DNA of 50,829 nucleotides from an uncultured Kangiellaceae bacterium (lineage in GTDB: Bacteria; Pseudomonadota; Gammaproteobacteria; Enterobacterales; Kangiellaceae). Position 1 is the stretch's first letter; each line of letters begins with the position of its first letter. The stretch is from the NCBI GenBank assembly GCA_905479925.1, contig CAJQOL010000002.1:1-50829 (forward strand), in the 5' to 3' direction. Shown here piece after piece: positions 17,601-25,694 of this stretch. The notes under the pieces were generated by a model. It did no database searches. It saw only the letters and a list, made by a program, of their open reading frames with translations, and was not told the origin of the DNA. The position numbers and the translations under genes are program-made.

Positions 17601-18422
17601 ATCAATGCCTTTCTTACCGGTATCGCGCAAGATATCTGCGGCCTGGTTAAGTAATGCAGGCATTTCACAAAGAATATCACTCGGGAATTCTTTATAGAAA
17701 GCCTGTAAATTTTGGCGGATGATTAAGTTCATAGAGTCGAATAATTGATCGCAGGTTAACTGGTGGTCCTGAGAGTTTATTCGTCCCATCCATTGCAGTC
17801 GTTTGCCTAAGAGCTGCGCGATTAAATCGACCACTTGCTTTAGGTTGTTATCCTTATGAGCAAGTAAGACCTTGATATTGTCAGCAACTAATTCATCACT
17901 ATTAATAGCGGAAAGCATTTGTTCTGCGGCTTGCAGATAATAGGGATAAGCTCTTTCTGCAATCGCTGGAATAGTTCCGGTTTGCGACAATAACGGCAAC
18001 GCGCTTGTCAACCTAGCCGACAACGCATCGATGGTATACAGATTAAGTCGACTCGAATTATCAATTAAATTCCAACCATTTTTTTGGTCCGCTTCTAAAA
18101 CACGTTTAGCTAGACGCCACCGAACCTGCTCATGAGCGGTTGAAGGCATGGGCAACAACGCTAACCGTAAAGCGCTCACAACTCGCTCTCGCATTTCCGC
18201 TGCTGCTTTTCGGGTAAAAGTTATCGCCAATAAACTTTCTGGCTTTTCGACATTTGCCAGTAAAGCCAAAATCCGTTGCGTTAGTAATTCTGTTTTCCCC
18301 GAACCCGCCGGAGCTTGAACAATGAATGACTGAGAGATATCGAGCAGCTCTTCTCTAACCGTTTGATCTACAACAGCGGATTGACCTAGGGCACCAGATT
18401 GCTCAGCATTATCAACCGTCAT
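14655..18422 (-). CDS. AddA-like UvrD-family helicase/nuclease
   Basis: The 1255-residue product is a superfamily 1A helicase fused to a C-terminal PD-(D/E)XK nuclease, as in AddA/RecB, and should process double-strand breaks for recombination. Walker A is QAPAGSGKTE with Lys43, motif Ia is ITFTRKAAAEMRERV, Walker B is IDEFQDTS, motif III is LVGDPMQSIYRFRDA, and motif V is TIHKSKGLEFDRVILP; the nuclease core appears as SRIVDRTF then WIVDYKT near the end. It overlaps the upstream AddB-like gene by 4 bp (ATGA), so the two are translationally coupled. An odd linker near residues 1021-1050 holds six Asp residues at exact 5-residue spacing, encoded by 15-bp repeats. Confidence 0.9.
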   Translation of the reverse strand: MTVDNAEQSGALGQSAVVDQTVREELLDISQSFIVQAPAGSGKTELLTQRILALLANVEKPESLLAITFTRKAAAEMRERVVSALRLALLPMPSTAHEQVRWRLAKRVLEADQKNGWNLIDNSSRLNLYTIDALSARLTSALPLLSQTGTIPAIAERAYPYYLQAAEQMLSAINSDELVADNIKVLLAHKDNNLKQVVDLIAQLLGKRLQWMGRINSQDHQLTCDQLFDSMNLIIRQNLQAFYKEFPSDILCEMPALLNQAADILRDTGKKGIDNLVQLFDVEPIAKPEEFDLTLWKSIAELLLTTNTSAPAFRKTVSKACGFPLAKDAENEQQAALFLANKTAITSILKHLATVPELARKLNDIRLLPDDIESAIDNPVLKAVTELLPISAGYLKLVFQQYNILDFSELSISSLNALGSDDAPSDLALALDYQIEHILIDEFQDTSTPQIRLLELLTAGWDASSHRTLFLVGDPMQSIYRFRDANVSLFMQIAQYGLGQIKPSFRQLQVNFRSKKTIIDWVNQQFSQLMPEQDDLTLSAVSYAPSIAFHEDDDSSQVNTWVTVDQNDVAAETKKILSLVKDHLLENDSRGEGESLKTLAILARSRAHFLAIIDLLNENTIAYQAVDIEPLSEKVVVTDITRLALALTDTYDQLSWTACFRSPWFSLGLNDIHMIIQRFRNSHCSFPDILSLLLDESDAIAKKKGVASDKNLVNGRADDSIQNSTDHLSEEGQDRLAVLLPILKHAINQKGRKPFDKWLMGCFEAVGGLLQIEIASEYQDIKTCIATISEFVDGGEILDRQGLELALDSLYAAPNPQADNQVQVMTIHKSKGLEFDRVILPRLDGRSAGVDAPLLKWTEVIDENGQSHNLIAVSKQTGKENDSIYRYISFLDKQKEKFENQRILYVAATRAKSELHLFANINEDSKAMDSKAIDSDDDGFQHFKKPQANSFIGMLWEGVKNQVRVIESNGLSQAVKPKAYKFTESELAEISTNESVQQQLRTIFPPRLLKRTNLMKVKSVVDELVLDGLALDRLKVDKLKADELKADGRGNTQLKPSLENKPPLSGGELTSNLNTSTTNLYLEQASVIGTVVHRQLEWLSKHSIESFKLPENWGEITESQLISAGLSRELVVSSTVLVMKAINKTLADKTGQFILSDHVQAKSELVLHKRLSSGLFLSRIVDRTFVHQNTRWIVDYKTAEPNSGESFADFIDKEVALYKLQMNDYVQLFKKIEQRPIKAGLYFPLLSHFETLYHR
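15285..15359 (-). repeat. Five degenerate 15-bp repeats inside the AddA-like gene
   Basis: Asp codons (ATC on the plus strand) occur every 15 bp at 15282, 15297, 15312, 15327, 15342 and 15357, giving pentapeptides of the form Asp-x-Leu-x-x in the linker between helicase and nuclease parts. The units have diverged at several bases but keep the reading frame. Confidence 0.8.
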
Positions 18423-21274
18423 TGGTTTTCTCCTAAATCAAAACCATCGGTTTTATTTTTCATAGCTGCATCGCTTGAGTTTCGTTCATTAGCAATCGCA
18501 ACGCCTGGCACTTGTTCGGTTAACAGGTTTTCTTGCTGGCTATTTTCCCGGCTATTTTTCGGATCTATTTGGGCTGTTTCTGAATCTTGCCATGATTCTG
18601 GGTCTTGCCATGATTCCGGGTCTTGCCATGATTCCGGCTGTGATTCATTAATTCGACATACCGATTGATAGTCACAATAGTTACAAGTTGTATTTTTTTC
18701 TTTTGGAGAAACAGCCATATAACCATCACTAATACCGGTAGCTATTCGTCCTAAGGTAGTCTCCCATTGCTCAACAAGTTTATTAAATGTGACTAGTTCC
18801 ATTTCTTTTATTGGAAAATATTTTAGTTCGCCAGCTTGCTGTTCTATTCTTTGAACTTGCGGTTCCCGATTACTGAACTGAATACCGGACAATGCAACTT
18901 CACCGGTCTTAATTCGCGCATAATTTAAGCCGCCAAGCGGCTCGTTCTTCATGGCTAAAATATACGCAGGCATTTGCGCCTCATTAGGCCGCACTCCAAA
19001 CCATTGCTTTACATCGGTTTTACCGGTTTTATAATCAATAATATTGAGGCGCTCATTAGCAACCAGGTCAACTCTATCCACCCTAAACTTAAATTGTATA
19101 GCGGCTAAGTCCAGCTTTAGAGGTTCTTCAAGATAGAAAATTTTGAAATTATCTCTTTGCTTTTCAAGAGCTAACCACTCCTTGATCAGCGAACTTAATT
19201 TACTGCGCTCTAGCTCAACAATTTCAGCATCGGTTACCGCTAATAGATAAGCATGATGCTTTTTCATGGCAGTATCTAATGCCTTTTTAATTAATGAGCT
19301 AAGTTGTTCCTCAGACAGCTTTAATAGCTCGGACTGTTGGTCAATTTCCGTCCATATGATTTCCATTGCATCATGTAGCCAAGTACCTTTTATGCGAGGC
19401 TCAATCCCAATATCTGGTGACTGATAGGTGGTTAAATTCATTTGAAAATTAGCCATCGATTTAAATGGACACTTAGCATAATCACTCAACAAATAGGCGC
19501 CTCCTTTTACCGATTCAGCTTTTATATTTATATGGTTATCCTGCAACCACTGATAGTCGGGTTCGGGTTCCGGTAGCCGATTTTCATCACTAGTAAAGTC
19601 GCTATGCTGCTCACTCAAATGACTAAAAAATGAAGCTGGCACTGCGCTCTCTGAATCACTTGGACTTACTGTCGCTGTAATATAGCTAGCGCCTTGCAAC
19701 AATGCCGATGATAACTGTCCAGCATACTCGAACTCTCGCTCCGCCGAGTTACCCGGCATATTATGTTCTCGCTGAAGGGCCAACGGCAAAAACGGATTAA
19801 TACTATTTTTTTGCGGCCAATTACTCGAATTAAAGCCCACTAAAATTAAATGGTCAAACTGAAGCCCTGACGCCTCTAAGACGCCAAGCACATGAATATT
19901 GGTTCGGTCACTAGCCATTTGAAAAGAGGTTGTTTGAAGAAGTTGCTTTAGGTAATCAAAAGACTCTTTAGCACTGACTTTCTTATAGAGATCACTCAGC
20001 GCACTGCAATCATTCACACATGTGTTAAACATTGATTTAGCTTGGCCCTCGTAACTCACTAGACTATCGTCTTTGCCCCAATACCATAACTTTAACATTG
20101 AGCGCCAATGGGTAATGTGGTGGCTGATCGAAGAACTTGAAGTAACTTGTTCTTGAATAGCCTGTAAACGTAACTTCAACTCATTTAACGAAAAGGGCTC
20201 ATCACTTTGTTCAATTTGGTTTATCAGGTGAGTCGTCGTAAACTGCTTTCGCGGTGACAAGCACAACTGGTAAAGGAATTTGCGAACCGCATCACCATTC
20301 TCGCCCCAGTGAATAAAAGACGAGTTCTTAATAAAATGAATATCTTCAATAGAAAGCTGATGGGGTTTAAGCGCCAATAATTTCATTGCCGCTTTTACTA
20401 TCGGCTGCTCTATTAACGTATAACCCGCTGAAACGTTGTACCGAGGTTTATCAATTGCAACCCATGGTTTGTGCTCAAGGGGATGAAAAACTCGACTAAA
20501 AACGCGATGTACTTCATCTAGATTTCCGGCGAGGTTTTCAACAACAATTGCCACTGAGCAATCCTCATCAACAAACTGCTTGGCGTAATTGGCAGCAAAG
20601 TCTAATTCTTCTGCAAAATGGCTAAGCTGATGTTGAACCAATTTTTTCGGTTTAACCTGCAACTCATAATGATTGATTGCTATTGTTAGCTCACTCAGTT
20701 TTTCTAGAAAACGATTCTGCAACGGCGTAAATTGGTTAAAGCCTACCATTAGAATCTTTTCGGGCAATAACGGGCTGATTAGATCGATGTTCTCAATCAA
20801 TAACTTTAATGATTGAAAATCAGGAATAATGTTTTTCTCTTCGCATAACGCCGTTAATTGTTTGGCCCAGCTCAAAAAGTATTCTATTTCTGTCCCCTGC
20901 TCTGATAACACATCATCTAAACAAAGATTCCAGTGCTGCAAGTTTTGAAAAGCCTCAAGCGCCTTAGCGGCGACGCCGGATGAGTTGGTTAGCGTCCATG
21001 CAGCTTCTTGTTCTACTTGTTTTTCTAAACTCGATTTTAGCGTTAAGTTAGTCACCCTTTTTGGTAAAACCTTAACAAAAGACAGCTCACTCCATAACTC
21101 ACTTTGCCACTGGGAAAAAGAACGAACGTCTAACGACTGAATAACCTGCTCGTCTTCAATTGCGGAAATTTGTCCCGCATAGACAGCCTTCTGAGTTCTC
21201 GCGTTAGGCGTAAGAATGAGTGTCTCAGCGTCGACAAGACTAGCAATTTTTGCGAAGTCGTAGGAAATCGTCAT
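18419..21274 (-). CDS. AddB-like PD-(D/E)XK nuclease, probable DNA repair protein
   Basis: The 951-residue product matches the AddB-like 'probable DNA repair protein' family that is paired with AddA-like helicases in many gammaproteobacteria. The N-terminal half looks like an inactive helicase fold, with no good Walker A. The nuclease is C-terminal: FRVDRVDLV then LNIIDYKTGKTD carries the catalytic residues. Cys in YAKCPFKSMANF together with CNYCDYQSVC near the C-terminus forms the expected AddB-type 4Fe-4S staple. After that, three PESWQD repeats encoded by exact 18-bp units form a low-complexity tail. It is the first gene of a two-gene unit; the AddA-like start codon overlaps its stop. Confidence 0.85.
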   Translation of the reverse strand: MTISYDFAKIASLVDAETLILTPNARTQKAVYAGQISAIEDEQVIQSLDVRSFSQWQSELWSELSFVKVLPKRVTNLTLKSSLEKQVEQEAAWTLTNSSGVAAKALEAFQNLQHWNLCLDDVLSEQGTEIEYFLSWAKQLTALCEEKNIIPDFQSLKLLIENIDLISPLLPEKILMVGFNQFTPLQNRFLEKLSELTIAINHYELQVKPKKLVQHQLSHFAEELDFAANYAKQFVDEDCSVAIVVENLAGNLDEVHRVFSRVFHPLEHKPWVAIDKPRYNVSAGYTLIEQPIVKAAMKLLALKPHQLSIEDIHFIKNSSFIHWGENGDAVRKFLYQLCLSPRKQFTTTHLINQIEQSDEPFSLNELKLRLQAIQEQVTSSSSISHHITHWRSMLKLWYWGKDDSLVSYEGQAKSMFNTCVNDCSALSDLYKKVSAKESFDYLKQLLQTTSFQMASDRTNIHVLGVLEASGLQFDHLILVGFNSSNWPQKNSINPFLPLALQREHNMPGNSAEREFEYAGQLSSALLQGASYITATVSPSDSESAVPASFFSHLSEQHSDFTSDENRLPEPEPDYQWLQDNHINIKAESVKGGAYLLSDYAKCPFKSMANFQMNLTTYQSPDIGIEPRIKGTWLHDAMEIIWTEIDQQSELLKLSEEQLSSLIKKALDTAMKKHHAYLLAVTDAEIVELERSKLSSLIKEWLALEKQRDNFKIFYLEEPLKLDLAAIQFKFRVDRVDLVANERLNIIDYKTGKTDVKQWFGVRPNEAQMPAYILAMKNEPLGGLNYARIKTGEVALSGIQFSNREPQVQRIEQQAGELKYFPIKEMELVTFNKLVEQWETTLGRIATGISDGYMAVSPKEKNTTCNYCDYQSVCRINESQPESWQDPESWQDPESWQDSETAQIDPKNSRENSQQENLLTEQVPGVAIANERNSSDAAMKNKTDGFDLGENQ
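18585..18638 (-). repeat. Three 18-bp tandem repeats in the AddB-like gene
   Basis: Units at 18585-18602, 18603-18620 and 18621-18638 differ by only one or two bases and encode PESWQD three times. The near identity points to recent in-frame duplication. Confidence 0.92.
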
Positions 21275-21390
21275 TTAACGGCATTATTCCTTTTTATAAT
21301 TATGAATCTGAAGGACTTTTGAGTTTATGACGCCTATTTAAAGAGCAATCACAGAAGCTATTTTGGGGTAGGGTTTACTAACTTGCAAGC

Positions 21391-21418
21391 AAAAAAAAAG
21401 CAGCCAATTAAAGGCTGC
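21391..21418 (-). terminator. Rho-independent terminator of the CsrB-like RNA
   Basis: On the minus strand GCAGCC (21418-21413) and GGCTGC (21405-21400) form a perfect 6-bp stem with a 7-nt loop, followed directly by nine T (21399-21391). Confidence 0.93.
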
Positions 21419-21762
21419 CTTTTCTTTCGTTTCTTTCAATCTGTCCTAGTTTAGTCCGTTGCCTTTTCCCTGTGGCTCCATTTACTATCCTAATGTCCTT
21501 GAGTGCATTTCCGTTTGCAATCGGCGTATTCCTTTGCCGTTAATCCCTTTTACTTCCTGTAAGCTCTATTCCTTAGAGCTCCGTCCTAATCATCCTGATT
21601 AGGCTGTTTCAATCCAAATTGAAAACTCTTCCTTGAATCCATCCTTTTTACGCTTTGGTAACCGTACCTGGTTACGGTCCTTCACCCCTCTTCCTTTTGG
21701 ATGGTTGATCCTTCAACAGCGTTTCCTTGTCTTCTTTTAGTGAGGTCAATCTCCTGAAGACG
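21391..21762 (-). ncRNA. CsrB/RsmZ-type small RNA (CsrA/RsmA-sequestering), predicted
   Basis: Read on the minus strand, this 372-nt stretch has 23 GGA motifs, many as AGGA or AAGGA, and no plausible open frame. Several hairpins show GGA in the loop: CCTAATCAGGATGATTAGG (21585-21603), AGCTCTAAGGAATAGAGCT (21562-21580), GTTGAAGGATCAAC (21704-21717) and TTTCAATTTGGATTGAAA (21607-21624). It ends in a strong terminator. CsrB of E. coli is about 369 nt with a similar number of GGA motifs and titrates the translational regulator CsrA. A sigma-70-like promoter and a GacA/UvrY-type palindrome lie upstream in the same orientation. Transcript ends are predicted. Sequence outside the repeated motif need not resemble known CsrB RNAs, so similarity searches can miss it. 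Confidence 0.88.
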
Positions 21763-21768
21763 TAGTAA

Positions 21769-21796
21769 ATTGTAGTTAACGCTGAACTTTAAACAA
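21769..21796 (-). promoter_or_regulatory. Predicted promoter of the CsrB-like RNA
   Basis: On the minus strand, TTGTTT (21796-21791) and TACAAT (21774-21769) are separated by 16 bp. This sets the start near 21762, just before the first GGA motif (CAGGAG). Confidence 0.55.
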
Positions 21797-21953
21797 TGCT
21801 CTAATTTCATAAAATCACATGCTTGAAGCGAGTTCTTAACCGAAGACGATTAACATAACCCTTAATTATCAATCAGTTACGAAAATAGAGGCGGTAATCG
21901 ACAGCTATTATTCACATAATGCTGACGTAGCTTTAGTCGATCACTCACCACCG

Positions 21954-21971
21954 TGTGAGAGATCTCTTACA
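21954..21971 (-). promoter_or_regulatory. GacA/UvrY-type upstream activating site
   Basis: The 18-bp palindrome TGTGAGAGATCTCTTACA matches the GacA box TGTAAG-N6-CTTACA in 11 of 12 fixed positions. It is centred about 200 bp upstream of the predicted RNA start, a distance like that known for rsm genes in Pseudomonas. No GacS/GacA genes are in the window. Confidence 0.8.
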
Positions 21972-22048
21972 AACATACTAGCCAATCGCTTAATAATACC
22001 AAACATAGAAATCTCTAGGAACAATAAAACAATCTCAAAAGCGCGATA

Positions 22049-23095
22049 TTACTCACTTATTAGGTTGTTCTCCGCCACCCAATCATCAACTAAACCGTCA
22101 ATTTCACTAGGAAACGGAAGGCCATCCTCTTCTCCAACAAATACGAAAGCCATCTCAGGTCTATTTTCAAAAACACGATGATACTTGTTCTTCCAAATAT
22201 TCAAATGATTGTACAAAGTGACAAATAGCTCGATTTCCCTATAAACTTCGGGGTGCTCATCTAACAACTTCAATATAGCCGTATTACCCTGATAAATTGG
22301 TCCCTCAGTCAGCGCACGTATTTGATCAAATATGAAGCGCTCATTATTGCTTAGATTGGCATAATGAAGCTGAATTCGCTTCTCAGAAGTTAACGGAGTG
22401 GGTTCTGGGATCTTTTTGATCAATGACGCTTTTAGTTCCTGCCGTCGCCGAACCTGAGTTAGGTAGGCTGTTTTTGTTAAACGGAGATTCTTTTGAATCT
22501 CAAACATAACCTCTAGTCGATGCTGTTGGGAATCATGGTTTAAACTGGTAGGTACGTTTGTCGGGGTAAAACGGTTAAAAGCGAGTAAAACAACAATAAT
22601 TGCGACAACCATAAAACCAAATAGCCGCCTTAGCCTATATCCACTATTAGTCGAGTTAACTACGTCAGCAGAGCCACCAGCACTTTTGGCGACTGAACTG
22701 TCATCATTGGCGGGGTAAGCTTCAATAATTTCATCAACTTGGCTGTCAAAACAAAAGCCTTTACCTCTTACGGTTTTGATTAGCGACCGTTGTTGATCGT
22801 TATCAATTAACTTCCTGGTGTCAGAAACCAATCGTGCTAGAGACCAGTCAGAAACCACGGCGTCGGGCCACAGGCGTTCCATGAGCAATTGCTTTGATAA
22901 AACTGCAGGACGAGCATCTATTAATAACATCAATAACTGCAACATTTTGGGTTCCAAAGGACAGGTTTCACCGTGATAAGTTAAGCGTTGTTCAAGGGGG
23001 TAAAAAACGAAGTCGTCGAACATTAGTCGACGATTAACGTTTGCTGCAGTTTGAGCTTTGGACTCATTAGGCTGATTTGAAGTTGAATTGTGCAT
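22049..23095 (-). CDS. ToxR/CadC-like membrane-bound winged-helix regulator
   Basis: The 348-residue protein has an OmpR-type winged helix at about residues 25-115 (EPKMLQLLMLLIDARPAVLSKQ, LWPDAVVSDWSLARLVSDTRKL, IKTVRGKGFCF), then a Ser/Asn-rich linker, one membrane span near 160-177 (FGFMVVAIIVVLLAF) and a periplasmic part of about 170 residues. This is the layout of CadC and ToxR, which sense conditions outside and bind DNA from the membrane. The periplasmic part has no motif I recognise. Downstream on the same strand lies the GacA-type box and the CsrB-like RNA, and a divergent PKD lipoprotein gene lies upstream, a possible target. Confidence 0.85.
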   Translation of the reverse strand: MHNSTSNQPNESKAQTAANVNRRLMFDDFVFYPLEQRLTYHGETCPLEPKMLQLLMLLIDARPAVLSKQLLMERLWPDAVVSDWSLARLVSDTRKLIDNDQQRSLIKTVRGKGFCFDSQVDEIIEAYPANDDSSVAKSAGGSADVVNSTNSGYRLRRLFGFMVVAIIVVLLAFNRFTPTNVPTSLNHDSQQHRLEVMFEIQKNLRLTKTAYLTQVRRRQELKASLIKKIPEPTPLTSEKRIQLHYANLSNNERFIFDQIRALTEGPIYQGNTAILKLLDEHPEVYREIELFVTLYNHLNIWKNKYHRVFENRPEMAFVFVGEEDGLPFPSEIDGLVDDWVAENNLISE

Positions 23096-23467
23096 TGCTG
23101 TTTAAGGAGCGATTGATTGACTATGACTATTCATTGACCAAATATCCTTATAAAAACCAAAACGACGGCTATTAGAAAACGGCTGATAACTTTTCAAAGG
23201 TCGGAAATCGAATTTCGAGATTCGAGATTCGAGCTTCTCAAATGACCGGCATGACAAATTTCAACGACCTCTTAATTTGATTCTAGCACAATTTAATCTC
23301 TAAAAAACCTGCAGAAGCCTCCGTATAACCAACGTCTTAACCTACTGAAAAATAAGCACTTCAAACGAATTCACATTAATTCAAATAAGATTCAAGCTTC
23401 GTCATACTGCGCTAAGTAGAATTGCCTCTCGATAAATCAGACAAATCGATTAACAGGAGAGGTATTT
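23096..23467. other. Divergent spacer between the CadC-like gene and the PKD lipoprotein gene
   Basis: The region is AT-rich. A short repeated element, CGAGATT/CGAGCTT, occurs three times around 23215-23236. An AGGAG ribosome binding site for the lipoprotein sits at 23455-23461. I see no gene, RNA or clear operator. Confidence 0.5.
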
Positions 23468-25561
23468 ATGGAAATCTTAACCACAGGGAAACATTCGTCA
23501 TCGACTAGAAATAACTGGTGGCAATTAGGAATATTTATCGTCATTTTGAACACTATGATTGGCTGCGATCTATTTAGTAGCACTAAGTCTAGCCAACCTG
23601 ACACTCAATCAATAGCACCAACGGCTAACTTTGAGCTGTCCGAAGCCACAGGCAAAGCCCCGCTAACCGTATCATTTACCGACCTATCGTCCAATGGAAC
23701 CTCGCCAATCCATAGTTGGCAATGGGATTTTGGCGATGGCAATAGCAGTGACCAACAAAACCCGCAACATATTTACCAAACGGCTGGTATTTACGATGTT
23801 CAATTGATAGTCAGTTCTAATAATGGCAGTGACTCAATGACACGCGGCGGAAGTGTTACTGTTGATGCTCCGGATCTATTGGTGACCGTTAGTTTAGTAA
23901 ATCATAAAGGCATAGCCATACCAGAGGTAACCGCTACGTCCGAATCATTTGAACTACTCTCACAATCCTATAATGAGTTTTCACAATTAGCATTAGTCCT
24001 TAGGCCTACCGACACCGCAGGGGTCATCCGTCTATCAAAAACCGGTTATACCGATGCGCTACTTTATCTAGAAAATATCATCGCTTCACAAACAGTTTCA
24101 CTCACAATGGCTAAACGAAACCCTGCAATTCAGTTTGACGGATTTACCGGTGCGGAATTAATTGGAGTCGACGGTGCTAGTGCAGACATTCCTGCTGATG
24201 CATTTGTACGCCCCGATGGAAGCATCGCCAATGGTATTATCGATGCCTACATTACACCAATCGATATCAGCGACTCGATTATGGTTAACGCGTTTCCTGG
24301 CAGCTTCTATGGCCTACCAAACCTTGAGGATATACCGGACGGCGAAGATCGACAACAACAGCTATTTTCCTACGGGGTGGTTGAGTACACCTTCTTTGAA
24401 GACGGTGTCGAGCTGCAGCTAAGAGACGGGGTTGAAGCAAATTTAGAGTTACCCATATATGTGAACGAAAATATATTTGAAGAAGAGTTAATTGAAGGTG
24501 GACTGATCCCAATGTGGACGCTTAATGAGAGCTCCGGCATCTGGGAACAACAAGGTGAAGGTATTATTGTTGCTAACCCCAGTAGCCCATCTGGTTTTTC
24601 CTTAAGCGCTACTACTAGCCACTTCAGTTGGTTTAATACTGATGCATGGGCTGGCTCAAATAATGGTTCAGGCAATGGGCCAAGAAATCCCGTGAATTGT
24701 TTTGTCACCTTCAATATCACCGGGTTATCGATTGACGAAACCTTCAAGTTTTCTTTGTCTAATCTCGCTATTGCTGGGCCTGTATCGACCCTTTCGAATT
24801 ATATGATTTATGATGGAACCGCCATTGCAACTAGAGTCCCCGCCGGCTCACTCATCTCAGCGACTATCGAGAGAGGAAACAATAAAGCGTCAAAGGCCGT
24901 TTTATGTATAAGCTCACAAATTACTGTAGACATAAATCTAGAGGAAATTGAGCCAGAGTTCGATCAATGGAATCTAACCGCTGAGCCGGTATTCTCTAGA
25001 GAGGATGAAAATTCACTATACGAAATCAGCGCCAATAAAGTACTGATTGGCGGAACTTTCTATGGCACCGACAGAGTTGAAATCGAAAGCTCCTTAGTCG
25101 GGGCGCAATTGTTAACACTTCCCAGCGGTATGTTTTTCGAGGCCGATTTTAGCCTCTCAGATAATACTCCAACAATAATAACCGCTACACTAAAGAACGA
25201 TATTGGGGAAGTTCAACGAGTTTCGCCGGTTGACTTTGTTGAAGAGCAGTCACCAACATTAGATTATTTGTATATTGAAACCACACCTGATGGCTTCTCA
25301 CAAAAATATACTTGGAAAGTTGAAGGAGCTGACGACGCGACGGTTTATTACCTGGAAGAAGATCCAGCCAGCATCGGCCTACTAGTGTTGAATATTGACG
25401 ATATGGAAAGCGGTACCTTGCTAGACTCGCAATTGCTAAATTTGCCAGGATACATCCGAGTCGAGTTTGGCAATCAATATGGCAATACAACGGTAATCAG
25501 CCGGTTAAGCGAACTGCGTTGTATTGAAGGTTCTGAGCTTTGCGGGCCTGCAACTCAATAG
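23468..25561 (+). CDS. Putative lipoprotein with a PKD domain and carboxypeptidase-regulatory-like part
   Basis: The 697-residue protein starts with a basic segment and a hydrophobic stretch ending in TMIGC, so Cys33 is a likely lipidation site; the box is not perfect, and Asp follows the Cys, which in E. coli would favour retention in the inner membrane. A PKD domain spans about 47-132 with the hallmark WDFGDGNSSDQQNPQHIY. Next is a regulatory-like beta domain ending near 217, and then a segment around 225-330 with ASADIPADAFVRPDGS and YGVVEYTFFEDGVEL, reminiscent of CILP/FAM171-type ectodomains. The C-terminal 250 residues are unrecognised. It has a good ribosome binding site and is divergent from the CadC-like regulator. 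Likely role: cell-surface binding or adhesion; this is inference. Confidence 0.75.
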   Translation: MEILTTGKHSSSTRNNWWQLGIFIVILNTMIGCDLFSSTKSSQPDTQSIAPTANFELSEATGKAPLTVSFTDLSSNGTSPIHSWQWDFGDGNSSDQQNPQHIYQTAGIYDVQLIVSSNNGSDSMTRGGSVTVDAPDLLVTVSLVNHKGIAIPEVTATSESFELLSQSYNEFSQLALVLRPTDTAGVIRLSKTGYTDALLYLENIIASQTVSLTMAKRNPAIQFDGFTGAELIGVDGASADIPADAFVRPDGSIANGIIDAYITPIDISDSIMVNAFPGSFYGLPNLEDIPDGEDRQQQLFSYGVVEYTFFEDGVELQLRDGVEANLELPIYVNENIFEEELIEGGLIPMWTLNESSGIWEQQGEGIIVANPSSPSGFSLSATTSHFSWFNTDAWAGSNNGSGNGPRNPVNCFVTFNITGLSIDETFKFSLSNLAIAGPVSTLSNYMIYDGTAIATRVPAGSLISATIERGNNKASKAVLCISSQITVDINLEEIEPEFDQWNLTAEPVFSREDENSLYEISANKVLIGGTFYGTDRVEIESSLVGAQLLTLPSGMFFEADFSLSDNTPTIITATLKNDIGEVQRVSPVDFVEEQSPTLDYLYIETTPDGFSQKYTWKVEGADDATVYYLEEDPASIGLLVLNIDDMESGTLLDSQLLNLPGYIRVEFGNQYGNTTVISRLSELRCIEGSELCGPATQ

Positions 25562-25585
25562 TTGTTGGTTGCTAGTTCGAGCTAA

Positions 25586-25667
25586 CCATCCTGTGCAATC
25601 ATCAGCGAGTACAGGATGGCACGGTTATCAATTCTAAGAGTGAAGTTTAAATATCAGATTTAAACTT
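25586..25667. terminator. Two inverted repeats between convergent genes, possible bidirectional terminator
   Basis: CCATCCTGT (25586-25594) pairs with ACAGGATGG (25611-25619). A second perfect hairpin has 10-bp arms AAGTTTAAAT (25643-25652) and ATTTAAACTT (25658-25667) around a 5-nt loop. They lie between the stop codons of two converging genes. Neither has a classic T run, so the terminator role is likely but not certain. Confidence 0.5.
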
Positions 25668-25694
25668 CAAACTTCAAACAAATTCACTACTTCT

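Noticed and set aside
14655..21274. RecBCD identity for the helicase-nuclease pair
   Set aside because: There are two genes, not three; the upstream partner has its own nuclease motif and a C-terminal Fe-S cysteine set, as in AddB, not RecC.
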